64,000 nt of DNA, from NCBI GenBank assembly GCA_034640345.1, contig JAXRVH010000045.1, positions 62,001-126,000 of the forward strand. The letters are read 5' to 3'. The number at the start of each line of letters is the position of its first letter. Positions within the stretch are counted from its first letter, which is position 1. The notes under the pieces were generated by a model, which had not been told where the DNA came from, did no database searches, and saw nothing but the letters and a program-made list of their open reading frames with translations. The translations under genes and the position numbers were made by a program. Of this stretch, positions 11,460-21,903 are shown one piece after another. Origin of the DNA: Drechslera avenae (Eukaryota; Ascomycota; Dothideomycetes; Pleosporales; Pleosporaceae).

Positions 11460-12537
11460 TTATTCGAATCGTTGCTGAGACCAACGCTTCTTCAGTTCCT
11501 CATACACGGTGAAGATGAAGGCGGAACTGGGTATCGACCTGGCGACTGTAATGCCGCAGCCACGATACATGCCCTTGATGCCGTGTTGCTTCCAGAGCGC
11601 TTTTCCTACTGCGCTGAATGTCGACTTCCCGCCAGTCAACTGCTTGACGTCCTCTGTCTGCATCCTCGACTTGATGGTGTCGGCAGGGTAAAACGTAAAG
11701 TTGTAGGCTCCGCCAGCGACCGAACCAGAAATCATGCGCTGCCAGACAGCTAGGTCTTCGTCCTTGTTTGTTGTATTGGATGCCTTGAAGAGTATTTTCA
11801 TGCCTTCATAACCACCGAACCATGCCGCGCCACCTCCTGTCTCACGAATGAGGGTTCCAATCTGTCCGTGCCAATACCCCATGAGGCCTTGGTGCTGGTA
11901 GATTGACGCAATAACTCGTCTGATAGTTGGCGCAGCTACAACGCCACCGGGCGATTCCAAAGGAACTTGCATCTTGCATTTGACCAGTTCAATCGGGGTA
12001 AGGAAAAGTGATGTGATGGCGCCAGCGACCATGCCGCAACAGAGCATGCCAGTGTAGGGCAAATCTCTTTCAGGGTGTCTCTTCAATTCAGGATAAAAGC
12101 CCGAGGATTTGAGCGCATCTCCGGCCAAGCGATACTGCAAAGTAGGTCAGTGTGCGATCCCGAGTTTCCGCAAGCACGCCACTCACGCTGAAGAACAGAG
12201 TGCTGCTCTCGACTGCAGCACCAACTAGAGGCGCACTGATACCTCTGTAGATGCCTATGAAGCCATCGTGCTGTAGTGATTTCTTGAAACAATCCAGTGG
12301 ACCAGTGTATTTGAGAGGTACATTGTCAGGCTGTGACTGAAGGCGGACCTTGACTGTGTCGAAAGGATACTCGATGTATTTTCCAACAATGCCAGCTGCT
12401 GACCCACAGACAACATCCCTCATGGCCTCTTCGCCCTTTCCCATGATTTGCGGTCTCCTGGCCTCTTCCATTATGACTGGGTCGGGCAGCCCGCCTCTTC
12501 CACCCACCACCGATACCGAGCTCTTGTGGGCTTCCAT
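11460..12537 (-). CDS. arg-13: Mitochondrial ornithine/basic amino acid carrier (Arg-13/Ort1 type), 2 exons
   Basis: Exons 12537-12187 and 12134-11460 (52-base intron, GTGAGT to TTGCAG) encode 341 residues. It is a mitochondrial carrier family protein of the inner membrane with three tandem repeats, each bearing the PX[DE]xx[KR] signature: YPFDTVKVRLQ, TPIELVKCKMQ and YPADTIKSRMQ. The segment GSAAGIVGKYIEYPFDTVKVR is characteristic of the Neurospora Arg-13/yeast Ort1 branch, which exports ornithine from the matrix for arginine synthesis in exchange for H+ or arginine. The start at MEAHKSS is chosen because the upstream extension reads like leader sequence. Paralogues of the carnitine/acylcarnitine branch are the main alternative, but the motif context favours Arg-13. 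Confidence 0.92.
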
Positions 12538-13180
12538 GGATCCACAGAAATTTGTCAGTCGTGAATGAAGTGTAAAGGTGATTTTCAAAATAGGTTATGA
12601 AGCACAAGGCATGTTGAGTACGAAGAGACGTGGGCGGTGAGAGGGCGCGTAGGTGGCTGTTATGAGGCCGAGCCCATGTCAACGAAGAAATGCCGTGTCA
12701 GCGTTTTTTGTATGAAGAGTGGAGCGGTATTCGGTACCGCTGGATACGAAGGGGTTTGGAAAGTCAGCATGTAACGAGCCGCGATTTATGTGCAACCATA
12801 GAACAATGCCGTAACCCGGATCTGGTGCCTAAAGGTGGTGCAATCGCGGAAGACTTTTCTCTAGCTCTGAAAATCTCTGCAGAGAGTCAGGAGGAAGGCG
12901 ACGGGTTGTATAAGGCGCACTGCGCATGTACGTAGCCAGATCATGCTGTAAAGGGGCGGACATGTGTAACGACGAGAAATCGTCGACGCCCAAATCCGCA
13001 CTTGCCATCTTTTTTCACAATCTTATCAGATCTGATCGATGGAAGCATCCCGCTTTCGTCCCGGACCCTGGCTGGGATGCATGGCGCGCTATCGATATCG
13101 GCTAACTTTTCTTGCGCCGGCCTGGTCGAGAACTTGGGGCGAGAGCTGATTCCTAGGCTTTCGCAAACACCACCACCACC
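12538..13180. other. Divergent promoter region (arg-13 / cgr1)
   Basis: About 640 bases between the start codons of arg-13 (minus) and cgr1 (plus). No coding sequence or obvious repeat. Confidence 0.6.
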
Positions 13181-13645
13181 ATGTCTGAATCGGTCATAAT
13201 CGAGGCACCGCCCGCCACGGAGACGGCACCTGCCAAGGGCATGAAGAAGAATGGTAGGCGACGAGCACGTATGGGAGTCGCAACTTGGCATACTGACCAC
13301 TTCTGCAGGCAAGCAATGGCACGACAACAAGGCACCCTTCCGACCGAGAGCAAACCAGTCGTCATGGGAGAAGCGTTCAGCTGACAGGGCGGCGCTTGCC
13401 GCGGTCAAGGCGAAGGAGAAGGAGCTGAAGGAAGAGAAGGAGTCGGAGAGACAGGTACGCGGCGACACATGTCTACGACGAGACGAGGGCTAATCACGCA
13501 ACAGCGACGAGTCGAAGCAATCAAGACGAAGCGCGCCGCAAAGGAAGAGCGGGAACGGTTTGCCAAGATGGAGGAGAAGATGCACAAGAGGCGTGTCGAG
13601 CGTCTGAAGAGAAGGGAGAAGCGCAACAAGATGCTCAAGTCGTGA
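13181..13645 (+). CDS. CGR1: rRNA-processing protein Cgr1 (3 exons)
   Basis: Exons 13181-13253, 13309-13454 and 13505-13645 give 119 residues. Cgr1 is a small nucleolar coiled-coil protein needed for processing of the large-subunit pre-rRNA and for growth in Aspergillus and yeast. The family core spans the first splice: GMKKNG joins KQWHDNKAPFRPR, and the rest is a highly charged Lys/Arg/Glu helix (KAKEKELKEEKESERQ, then RRVERLKRREKRNKMLK). Length fits the family (about 110-120). Both introns (55 and 50 bases) have standard borders, and the ATG at 13181 follows a CACCACCACC leader. Confidence 0.95.
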
Positions 13646-14065
13646 GCGGTCAATCGCTGTGCCGTGACCAGAGAAACGCCGCTTCGAGAGCAAGTTGGAC
13701 GGGCGGGCGCAAATCAACGAGCGCAGGGCGACAAAAGCAACCAGTCTGCAGATTCATAGGCAGGAGCCAAGATGGCATGTGCAGTGGACTGAAGGGCAGC
13801 ATGATGGCCCATAGCCACAAAGTGTAGACGCGAACAGTGATACCCTGAGCTTGAAAATAAGTAGATATAGCAACTACAATCTCTGCCATGTTTTACGCTT
13901 TCTCAATTGGCCCAACCTTGATCCTTTCACATGTTGACCCAATTGTTGGCTAGCGGAATTAGGCCCCTGCAGAGACACGCGAACCCGGGCCCTGGGACTG
14001 TGCAACAACGACTCCGCCTCCGCCTCCGCCTCCAACTGCCTCTACTATCCAACCATGACCATGAC
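13646..14065. other. Intergenic plus possible N-terminal extension of next gene
   Basis: No separate gene. From 13931 an ATG is in frame with the coiled-coil protein below; its extra 45 residues are partly (CGCCTC)n-derived. Confidence 0.5.
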
Positions 14066-15235
14066 ATGGACGGGCAGATTCACCTCTACAACCCCAGGTC
14101 GGCGATCCGTGTGACGTCTGACCCAGAGAAGAAATCACAACCGCATTCACACAAGCACAAGTCGTCGCGCCACCACCGCGACCGTCAAGATGGCCATCGT
14201 CATAGCTCCAGCAGACGCCATGCGGCCAAGGAGGCCATGCAGTCGGCTATCCAGATACAGCCGCCCACGAGCTTTGGAGATTTGCTGAGACAGGCGCGAG
14301 GGAGCAGAGAGACGAGTCCCAGCCATAGTCGCAGACAGAGCGTCGCCCCAAAGCAGGTCGATGGAAGCGCAAACGGAAAGGAGGAGACCACCACAGGCAT
14401 CACCATTCCGCCTCCGAGACCCCTCCGCCCCGCCGATGTAGAGCTGGAAGCAAAGAGGGTCCAGGCTAGAGAGCAGTATGTTTTGCGACGCCCTCGATGT
14501 GCCCTCCTTAACGTGACACATAGAGACCTCCGTATTGCCCTCCAATCGCTTTCAGAACAATCTCTCCAGACATCACGCCGCCTAGACGATACATACTACA
14601 CCATCCTCGAGAAAGCCTCCGTTCTGCGACAAACAATTGGAACACTCCAAGAGCTGTCCAGCTTAACCAGGGAGCTGCACGAAAACTTTGAGTCGGACAC
14701 AACAGAGCTGATAGACGATGTCAAAGGCCAAGTCGAGGCTTTCGACGGCTTCAAAACGCAGCAAGAGCAGGTCAGCGTGCTGGAAGACCGGATCAAGGTG
14801 GGAAGAGAGAAGGCGGATGCTCTGACTGCCAGACTTGCACAAGCTCAGGAGCGTGTCGATGCGAAAGCAAAGTCGGAAGCTGAGTGGCAGGCGCAGAATA
14901 CTAGTATGGTCATTCCTGTACCCTTGGAGCTTTTTCCCAGCTAATCCTACATAGATCGTGTGCGCATATTCTGGGGCACAGTAGGCCTTTTACTCACCGT
15001 CCTTTTCCTCTTTTTCCTCTTCCACCCACTACAACCCGTGGACGGTGCCAAAACACGGCAAACTCACCTAGATCCCGCTATGAGGGACGCTATCCTCAAC
15101 GCAGACATACCGGATATAGCAAAGGAGGCCATTATTGGGCATACAACCGTCAGGACGAGTTCAGTAGTTGTGTCTGCTGGCGTGAAGCCTACTCCCAAAG
15201 ACGACGAGCGGTTGCGCAAATTCGACGAGTTGTGA
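14066..15235 (+). CDS. Coiled-coil protein with C-terminal membrane anchor, function unknown (2 exons)
   Basis: Exons 14066-14903 and 14955-15235 (51-base intron, GTATGG to CATAG, branch CTAAT) encode 372 residues. An in-frame ATG at 13931 would give 417; MDGQIHLYN at 14066 looks like the natural start because upstream codons derive from a CGCCTC repeat. The N-terminal third is His/Arg/Ser-rich and basic. The middle (from LEAKRVQAREQYV to ARLAQAQERV) is strongly helical and predicted coiled coil. The second exon supplies one clear transmembrane segment (GTVGLLLTVLFLFFLFHP) followed by a short Asp/Lys-rich tail. The overall plan suits an organelle- or ER-membrane tether or scaffold, but I do not recognise the family. 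Confidence 0.8.
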
Positions 15236-17767
15236 TACGGTTTGTAAGATTTTGAACAAATAAGATACCCAATCTGGTCATGGAACAGTCATGTTCTTCT
15301 TCTTATTCATTTCAGGACAAGATATTTTGCACTTGTGTACTTATGTTACTTGTTTTCTCAATTGTAGATATTTATTTAGTCTGGTTTTTTCGTAGTGACT
15401 TAACATGAGTAATATCCTCCATAGTAGAACAATTAGACTAAAACATAAAGTCTTCTCTCCGGCATTTATCTGTAGAACGTGTTGTATGGTTCTTTTTTTC
15501 TCTACCTTAATCACAGCAAAAGTCAATGTGTTACTCGAGATTACAGTTTTTTTGGTTGGTTGGAATTTGGCAGAGGAAGAGGAAGGCGACATGAGGCAAT
15601 TATAATCTTCATTTTGTCATCTTTGGTGTGTTTTTTTTCCGAGTACAAGTATTTCTTTTTAGAATGGTCCATGTAATCAGATTCTAGGGGTTTGGAGAGA
15701 ATAGAGAATGGTAAGTCGTAAGAAAGCAAGATATATATATATATATTCCCAGGAACAAGGAAGGAAGCTACTATGAAGATTCCATCATCGTCTCATTCTT
15801 CTTTTTGTTGTTGGTGTTTTTGGACTGGTAGAGAGAAGACCACATACACGTGTAAAAAGACAAGTTTTTTTTGTGTGGAAACGCTGGAGACACGTATTAT
15901 GATTGTTTGGGTTTTATGAAAAAAGACAAGAGGAGAAGGGAGGAGGGGTTATATACTGCAACAGAGAGGGGGGGAGCAAACATATACCATCTTGCGTTTC
16001 TTTGTTACATGAACACAGTTGTATGCAAGTTTTAAAAGGGAAGAGAGGGGAAAGGTGGCAAGTAGTAGAATCAAAAGGGAGTAGGGGGAAGAGGAGGAGA
16101 GTATATCATTTATCCTGCCTACACGGCGACTTTGCGACGAAGTACAACAATGGATGAATTTAGGAGTTTTTTTTTCTGAAAAACACGTGTAGTGTTGGAC
16201 ACTTGGAGGCAAAAGTATCATTGAAAGGTATAGTTTCTAGTTTTGTTTTAAGCTATCATACGCTCTAATATTTTTGTCAAGCCGTAGTTTAGTGCGAGAA
16301 AAGAAGTAAAGTAGCGAAACAGCCCTTTACACGCATATCATGCATGTTTTTTAAAGATCATAGGCAAAGAAGGGCATCACGCATTCTTCGCAATTTTTTT
16401 AGTCCAGGCTATCATAGGCTCCTATGTTTTTTAGACTGTAGTTTAATACGAGAGAGAAAGAAGAAGAAGAAGAAGAGGTTTATATACCCATAAAAGAGGT
16501 AAAGCAGCGTCAGTCCATCAGACGAATGCTGTTCTATTGGGAATTCAGCAAAAAGAACAAAGTTCCATGCCTCTACGACCTCGTTTATTTTCTGGTAAAC
16601 CCGCGCCATTGCACTTTTCTAGTGTATCGTATTTTTTTTTAAAAAAAAATTAGAGATGGAGTAGAGATATAAGGATCCATAATATCAGTTCCAAAGAAAA
16701 GTACACATGTGCGCGACTAGGAACACGACAGCGACTATGGCTTCTCTTGATAATCTTTTTTTTTCAAAATCTCAGGAGGAGAGTCCACATCCACACTGTT
16801 CCAAGACTTTTTGGGAAAAAAAAAGAAGCACGTCATCATTCCCTTCTAATGACGATTTTGAGACATTAGAGGAATGTGGTAAACATAATAGGGCAGAAGA
16901 AGAAGTAGAAAAGAGAAAGAAGGGTGCAAAGTTTTTATATATCGTAGTAGCAAACGCAGCAGCCGCTTTCATCGTCTAGTCCGATCGGAATTCAGAAAAG
17001 AGGTCTGGCAGGAGAGACGACATCAACATATTGAGCTCTGACTTTTAGAAAACCATGCCATCATCTGACTTCAAAGACATTTTTTTTATTGGGAAAATGG
17101 GAGAATGGGAAAAGGTGGTAGTGACAAAAGGGGAAAAGATAAGGAACAAGAATAGTAAGAAGCCGATATGAAAACTTTGGAATTTTATCATGTCGTGCAA
17201 CAGAAACAAAAGCAGCAGCAGCAGCCACTCGTCATCGGAAGGGTCTTTATGAATTAAGAAAGATATCCAGAAGCAGAGTCCCCCAACTCAAAGGTACTTA
17301 TGATTTTTTTCCCACTGATCAACAACTCCATTTGCAGACTTTAGCCGTGTTTTGAGAAAAAGTACAAGAATAAAGTAGGACAAGGTAAGTAAGTAAGTAA
17401 GTAAGAAGAAAGAGGAGGAGATTATATACCACCAGCTCAGAGAGCCAGCGAGCATAGTCATGTACAGCATAGTACCCAATACTTTTTTTTTCAAAATTAG
17501 ATGGAAGAAGAAAGAAGGGTGGGAGCCAAAGAATATATATTCCAAAGATTAGACAAGCAACTCCATACGTGTGTTTCTACCAGAGTTTTTTTTTGCATTA
17601 TCGAAACGATATAATGGTAGGGTTGGCCGAGAATAAGAAAGAGAGAAAAAACGTGAGAAAGATCATCGTTATATAGTTACTGTACCAAAAATCAAAGTTA
17701 CAATCTGGTACAGGGTAAAAATATAATCGTTTATAGTATCATGTGTTCTACTCGGCTAATCATACAC
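15236..17767. repeat. AT-rich gene-free block with diverged repeats, T-tracts and polypurine-TATATA motifs
   Basis: About 2.5 kb that differs sharply from its surroundings in base composition. No credible gene on either strand. A 55-base unit at 16252-16306 recurs at 16408-16460 at roughly three-quarters identity (both begin GCTATCATA and contain GTAGTTTA). A polypurine run ending in TTATATA recurs near 15940, 16470 and 17415, with looser versions near 15730, 16095, 16930, 17530 and 17670. GAAAGAAGGGTG appears at about 16915 and 17508. T-tracts of 8-11 are scattered throughout, twice followed by CAAAAT (near 16757 and 17482). A (GTAA)n run sits near 17385-17405. It may be a degenerate duplicated region or a non-coding transcription unit; I cannot tell which. 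Confidence 0.6.
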
Positions 17768-19192
17768 TCACAGCTCATCTCGCTTCCTTTCCTCTCCACC
17801 AGTCTCTTGCTGCTCTTGTACTTTCTCTTGCGCTTCCTCAAGCTTCTTACTCTCCACATTCTCCTCCCACATCTTCTTCTTGGGATTGCGCGGCTGGTTT
17901 CTCTCCCTCAGTACTGTCCCGTCACCCAAGGTGACAGGGCCTTCATCTTCTTCTTCCCTGTTCTGCTTCCTGAACTGCGGGTGATCGGGCACCTCTTCTT
18001 CCTGTTGATGTTGTTGTTGCTGCTGCTGCTGGTTTTGTTCCGCCATCTTGCCTACCTTTTGCGAGTACGAATTCGATGGGCTAGGGTCGTGTTCGTGTAC
18101 ACGCGGTCCTCCTCCACGGCCAGCAGGGATAAAATGTGGTTCCGCGTTGGGCTGACGGTGAGGGATACCGCCTGTTGCGCTAGGCTGGACTATCAAGGTT
18201 CTAGAGGACGAGGATACTGCGACGCTCGGGCTTACAGCGGAGGATGCGGCACCGAATGGTAAGACTGCGAAAAGGACACGGAAGACGAGCTTAAGTGGCC
18301 AGACGAGGAACCAAGTTAGTGGCCCGTATAACCAGCGTCGAAAGACAAGCCAGATAACAGTTGTGATGAGTATGTAAAAGGTGGTTTCAAGATACCACGT
18401 GTCAGTCTTTGTGCTCTTGACTAGTGTTGTCACAAGACTCCTGCTGTTTGCCAGTAAGGTATTAAGGTCCGAGTACTTTTCCCCAAGATCTTCGAGCGCG
18501 GCGGAGGACTGTTCTAGTGTTTCTTGTGCGAATCGTGAGCGTGATAGCTCTTCTTGCATCAACTGATGCGTTCGGCGCAGGGCAGTTGTGACGTCTGAGG
18601 AGGCCTGGGCAACAATCTCGCCTTCTGAGATGCCTTGTTGCTGTTTTCTTTGGCGATAGGTGGACGAGGGTGTCGAAGAACCAGACTGTAGGTTGGAGAA
18701 GAGGAGTTCGCGTTCTTTGAGCTTTGCGCGGTCGGCGTTGTGTTTGGCCGTCAGTTGGGCTTTGCGGTATTGTGATCGCGATCTGGGAGCATGTGGTTAG
18801 CAAGTGAAGTGGGGGGTTTTTGAGAGCATGTCAGGGACAGCTCACAATCTCAAGTCCTCGGTCAAGCGCGCAAGCAGTACAGCAAGTCGACTCCTTTCGT
18901 TGTCTTTTGTGCTATTTCTTCTCCGTCCACCAAGGGCACCCTGCAGCGTGACGTCTTCAACTTCCTGTCTGAGAAATTCCAGCTCCTCCTCTAGGCCTTT
19001 CAAACTTTCGTGTATCTCTGCGCTGAGTTCCAACCTTACGTCACCCTCGTCGGTCGCATCCAGTGGTTGGGAACCTGGCTGGAAATCCAACTTGGCTAAG
19101 CGTTGTATGAGCTGGTTGATGGCCTTGTTGGATTCGGAGAGGGTGTTTAGGCGGGCGGTGAGGGCTTGGGTGGTGGAGGGAATTGGCGCCAT
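17768..19192 (-). CDS. SEC20: ER/Golgi SNARE Sec20 with C-terminal RDEL retrieval signal (2 exons)
   Basis: Exons 19192-18846 and 18782-17768 give 453 residues. Sec20 is a Qb-SNARE that with Ufe1, Use1 and Sec22 mediates Golgi-to-ER vesicle fusion and binds the Dsl1 tether. The first part is helical; the SNARE-like helix lies around residues 190-240 (LSRSRFAQETLEQ and SDLNTLLANSRSLV), followed by a transmembrane segment at about 245-264 and a second hydrophobic stretch at 270-293. The remainder is a long, presumably lumenal tail, rich in Gln (NQQQQQQQ) and Glu, ending in KRDEL, like the HDEL end of yeast Sec20. The tail is much longer than in animal BNIP1, which lacks it. It is divergent from the mL53 gene. 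Confidence 0.9.
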
Positions 19193-19477
19193 CGTGGCTC
19201 GGAACTGCGGAGAGGGTTGGTAAATGTATGGCGACCACCCTATGACGAAGATGCTACGGTGGGCCGTTTGGCGGGGTGAAAGAGCGCAACGTGGACGAAG
19301 AGCCACCTGTAGCCTACTTTCCGCAAGAATCTCGAGCACGGACGTCCTACGAGCGTGGCATATCCAAGGCCGACAACACCTACTGCCGTATACCTCTGTG
19401 AAGCATCTATCGGGTATGTTATTGTGCGCTGCTAGAATTGTGAACATGCTAATGAAGCGACTCAGGTCACCGCCACA
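19193..19477. promoter_or_regulatory. Short divergent intergenic region between SEC20 and mL53
   Basis: Only 285 bases separate the two start codons, so both 5' leaders and promoters must fit here. No distinct TATA box was seen. Confidence 0.5.
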
Positions 19478-19925
19478 ATGATCACAAGATTTCTCACCGA
19501 CGTCCGCGTAACCTTCAATCCCTTCTCCCCGCGCTCAAAGCCCGCACGCCTCTTCCTCTCGCTAATACCGCCGAATGCACGAGCAGATGGTATGAAGATC
19601 GAGTCCAAAATGTTGCCGCGGGAAAGCAAGGAGCCTGCGAGTCTAGGCGTCAAGTTCAGTACGTACACTTGATTCGTATTTCCCAAGGCGCACACACACA
19701 CATGCGCACACATTGCGCAGATTGGCATCAAGATTGATCGCCCGATGCGATCATCTATTGCAAAATCCTTCAATTTGTTTTGGCATACACGTACTGATAA
19801 ATTCTACAGAAGACGGCAAAGAGATGAACCTAGATTTAAGCAATATGCGCATAACACAAGTCGTTGAGGAGGTGGATAGGCATTCACGTACATTGGCGCG
19901 AAAGGAGGAGCTGGCAGGCAACTGA
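19478..19925 (+). CDS. MRPL44: Mitochondrial large-subunit ribosomal protein mL53 (yeast Mrpl44), 2 exons
   Basis: Exons 19478-19658 and 19810-19925 (151-base intron, GTACGT to CTACAG) give 98 residues, the same length as the yeast protein. The start MITRFLTDVRVTFNPF, the central ARLFLSLIPP and, across the splice, KDGKEMNLDLSNM then VDRHSRTLARKEEL match the mL53/Mrpl44 pattern. The product is a thioredoxin-fold-like structural protein of the mitochondrial 54S subunit. The intron is longer than most here and contains a CA-rich microsatellite near 19690-19710. Confidence 0.93.
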
Positions 19926-20214
19926 ACGAACCCAAAGAATACCCTTGATGTATATACTTGGTTACACAACATCATTGGCGTCACGGTAACATTGGAGTCA
20001 AAACGCTGACATGACGAATTCATATTCTTCACATGAGTCTATGTACCGTCTTTGACCGGCGTTAATCATGTACATTCATCTACTATTTGTCGATTGCCCT
20101 CTTCTCCACTCCAAAAAACCATATCCTGGATGAGCTTCCCATGGGTTTGTCACGCAGTATGGATGCATTGCTGCTTTCCCTTTGTGCTGTGATGACGACG
20201 GGCTTCCGCTAGAA

Positions 20215-21552
20215 CTAGTTGGACGGAGCACCAGAGATGTAGAACCACTTGTCGATGCTGGGATCAATGGGAGCGGGGGACTTGTTCTCGCCCTGGGGAA
20301 CGTTGACTGAGCTAGCGTCGACACGGTCGGCGGAGTGCGATACGGTGGTGTTTGTGCTGCGATTTCGTTAGTGGACATGTTCAGCCAGCAGGATAATAGG
20401 CACCTACAGGCTGATCTCATCCTTGGGTGTCTTGCCGGTGACGAGCTTCTCCCAGGCCTCGGCACACTCGCGGACAATGTCCATGGCGTACTTCTTGTTC
20501 TTGCACTCGCCGGAGAAGGCGAACTGGTTCTCGGGCTTGCCGTCTGGGATCTTGTAGATGCGGAACCACTCGTTTGTGGCGCGGAGAAGACCAGGGAGGT
20601 GACGCTCGACGTCCTCGACATCGTTGAGCTTGGGGGCCAACGGGTCGTTTACGTTGATGACCATGATCTTCCAGTCCGTCTCGCCCTCGTCGAGCAGAGC
20701 CATGACACCAAGAACCTTGACCTGGATGACCTCACCAGGCTTGGCGACGAGCTCACCAATTTCGCACACGTCCAATGGGTCGTTGTCACCCTTGGCCTTG
20801 GTCTCTTGGTGGACGACGTTGGGGTCCTCCCATGTCTGTACACAGCATCAGCACACGTCTTTGTCCGGTATTCGGGTCTCGTTCATCGCACCTGAGGGAA
20901 GGCACCGTAGTTCCAGAGGTAGCCTTTGTGGGGGAAGCAGTTGCGGACGAAGCGGAGCTTGCCCTTCTTCGTGTCCTGCTTGATGGGGTTGAGCTGCTCC
21001 TCCTTGGAGATCTGTCCCGACAGTCAGTCGACATCTGGCGGTGTAGTGTTTGGGACTTGGCCGAGAGGCAGTCAATTGAGGGGTACGCACCTCCATCTTC
21101 GCATTGGTCCAGCGGGGTACTTCAACCACCATGTTGAGCACCGTCTGCTGCTCGTTGGCATAGAGCGGGATGTCGTGCCATGGCGAGACGAGCTGGCCGT
21201 CCTTTTCAATGTAGACGCGGTGCTCGAGCGTGTTGGCCGCGCCAACCTTGCGTGTGGTGTAAGACATTGTGCTGGACGTCTTCGTATTGGTGCTAGCAAA
21301 TGCTCTGGAAGAAGTAGTGGATTCGAGATGACCTGCGAGCAACCGAGCCCTGGAACGGATTTTGTCGTTGAGGGGTCTAGTGGGGCTCGCAGCTCGGGAG
21401 CTCTGTTGGGATGGCGCCACCGTAACGAACGTCACCGCCGACTGTCTGCATGAGACAGCCGTGCGAAGGAAAGAGAATGTCGACAAGGGAGCTAGTCGCT
21501 GGGCAGAACGAATCCGCAATAGCGATCCACGGACAGGCAGCATAGAGACCAT
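20215..21552 (-). CDS. IPP1: Inorganic pyrophosphatase (family I), 4 exons, alternative starts
   Basis: Exons 21552 (or 21267)-21091, 21011-20892, 20835-20408 and 20356-20215. Starting at MSYTTRKVGA (21267) gives 288 residues, the normal length for fungal cytosolic Ipp1; starting at 21552 gives 383. The enzyme hydrolyses pyrophosphate to phosphate with Mg2+, driving biosynthesis. Hallmarks are EHRVYIEKDG, FPHKGYLWNYGAFPQ, the signature DNDPLDVCEIG with its metal-binding aspartates, and DPLAPKLNDVEDVE. The C-terminal end is SIDKWFYISGAPSN. The 95-residue extension is rich in Arg and Ser and has no acidic residue for about 60 positions, resembling a mitochondrial presequence. All three introns have consensus borders (51, 56 and 79 bases). 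Confidence 0.95.
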
Positions 21553-21903
21553 TTATCCAGTAAAACTACTAGATGAAAGCATAGCCGACTTATCCACTCG
21601 CGTGTCACGTGCCGAATGCAAGCCTTTGGCTTCAATTGGACCCTAACCTTGTACCGAGGATAAGAAAACAGACGAAACTGCGGAACGCGGACGCCGGATC
21701 CCAGAGCTCCACGCTTTTGCGCACGGATACCGGGGCGGCTGAAGCTACATCTTATGGCATTGGCAACTACATGTCGTCGAGAATATGTCTAGGGCGCATT
21801 GTAGCATGCTTCTTTTCGTTTGCCATCCCAATGCATTCGCCATCTGCAGAGTGTGTGGGTAAGGGCGCTGACCTAGAAGCAACGTGCAACAGCTATCTGA
21901 GCT
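21553..21903. other. Intergenic
   Basis: Upstream of the pyrophosphatase and downstream of the PIP-box gene, both minus. Nothing recognised. Confidence 0.55.

Noticed and set aside
17385..17405. (GTAA)n run considered as clustered splice donors
   Set aside because: Simple tetranucleotide repeat in gene-free DNA; no exon adjoins it.
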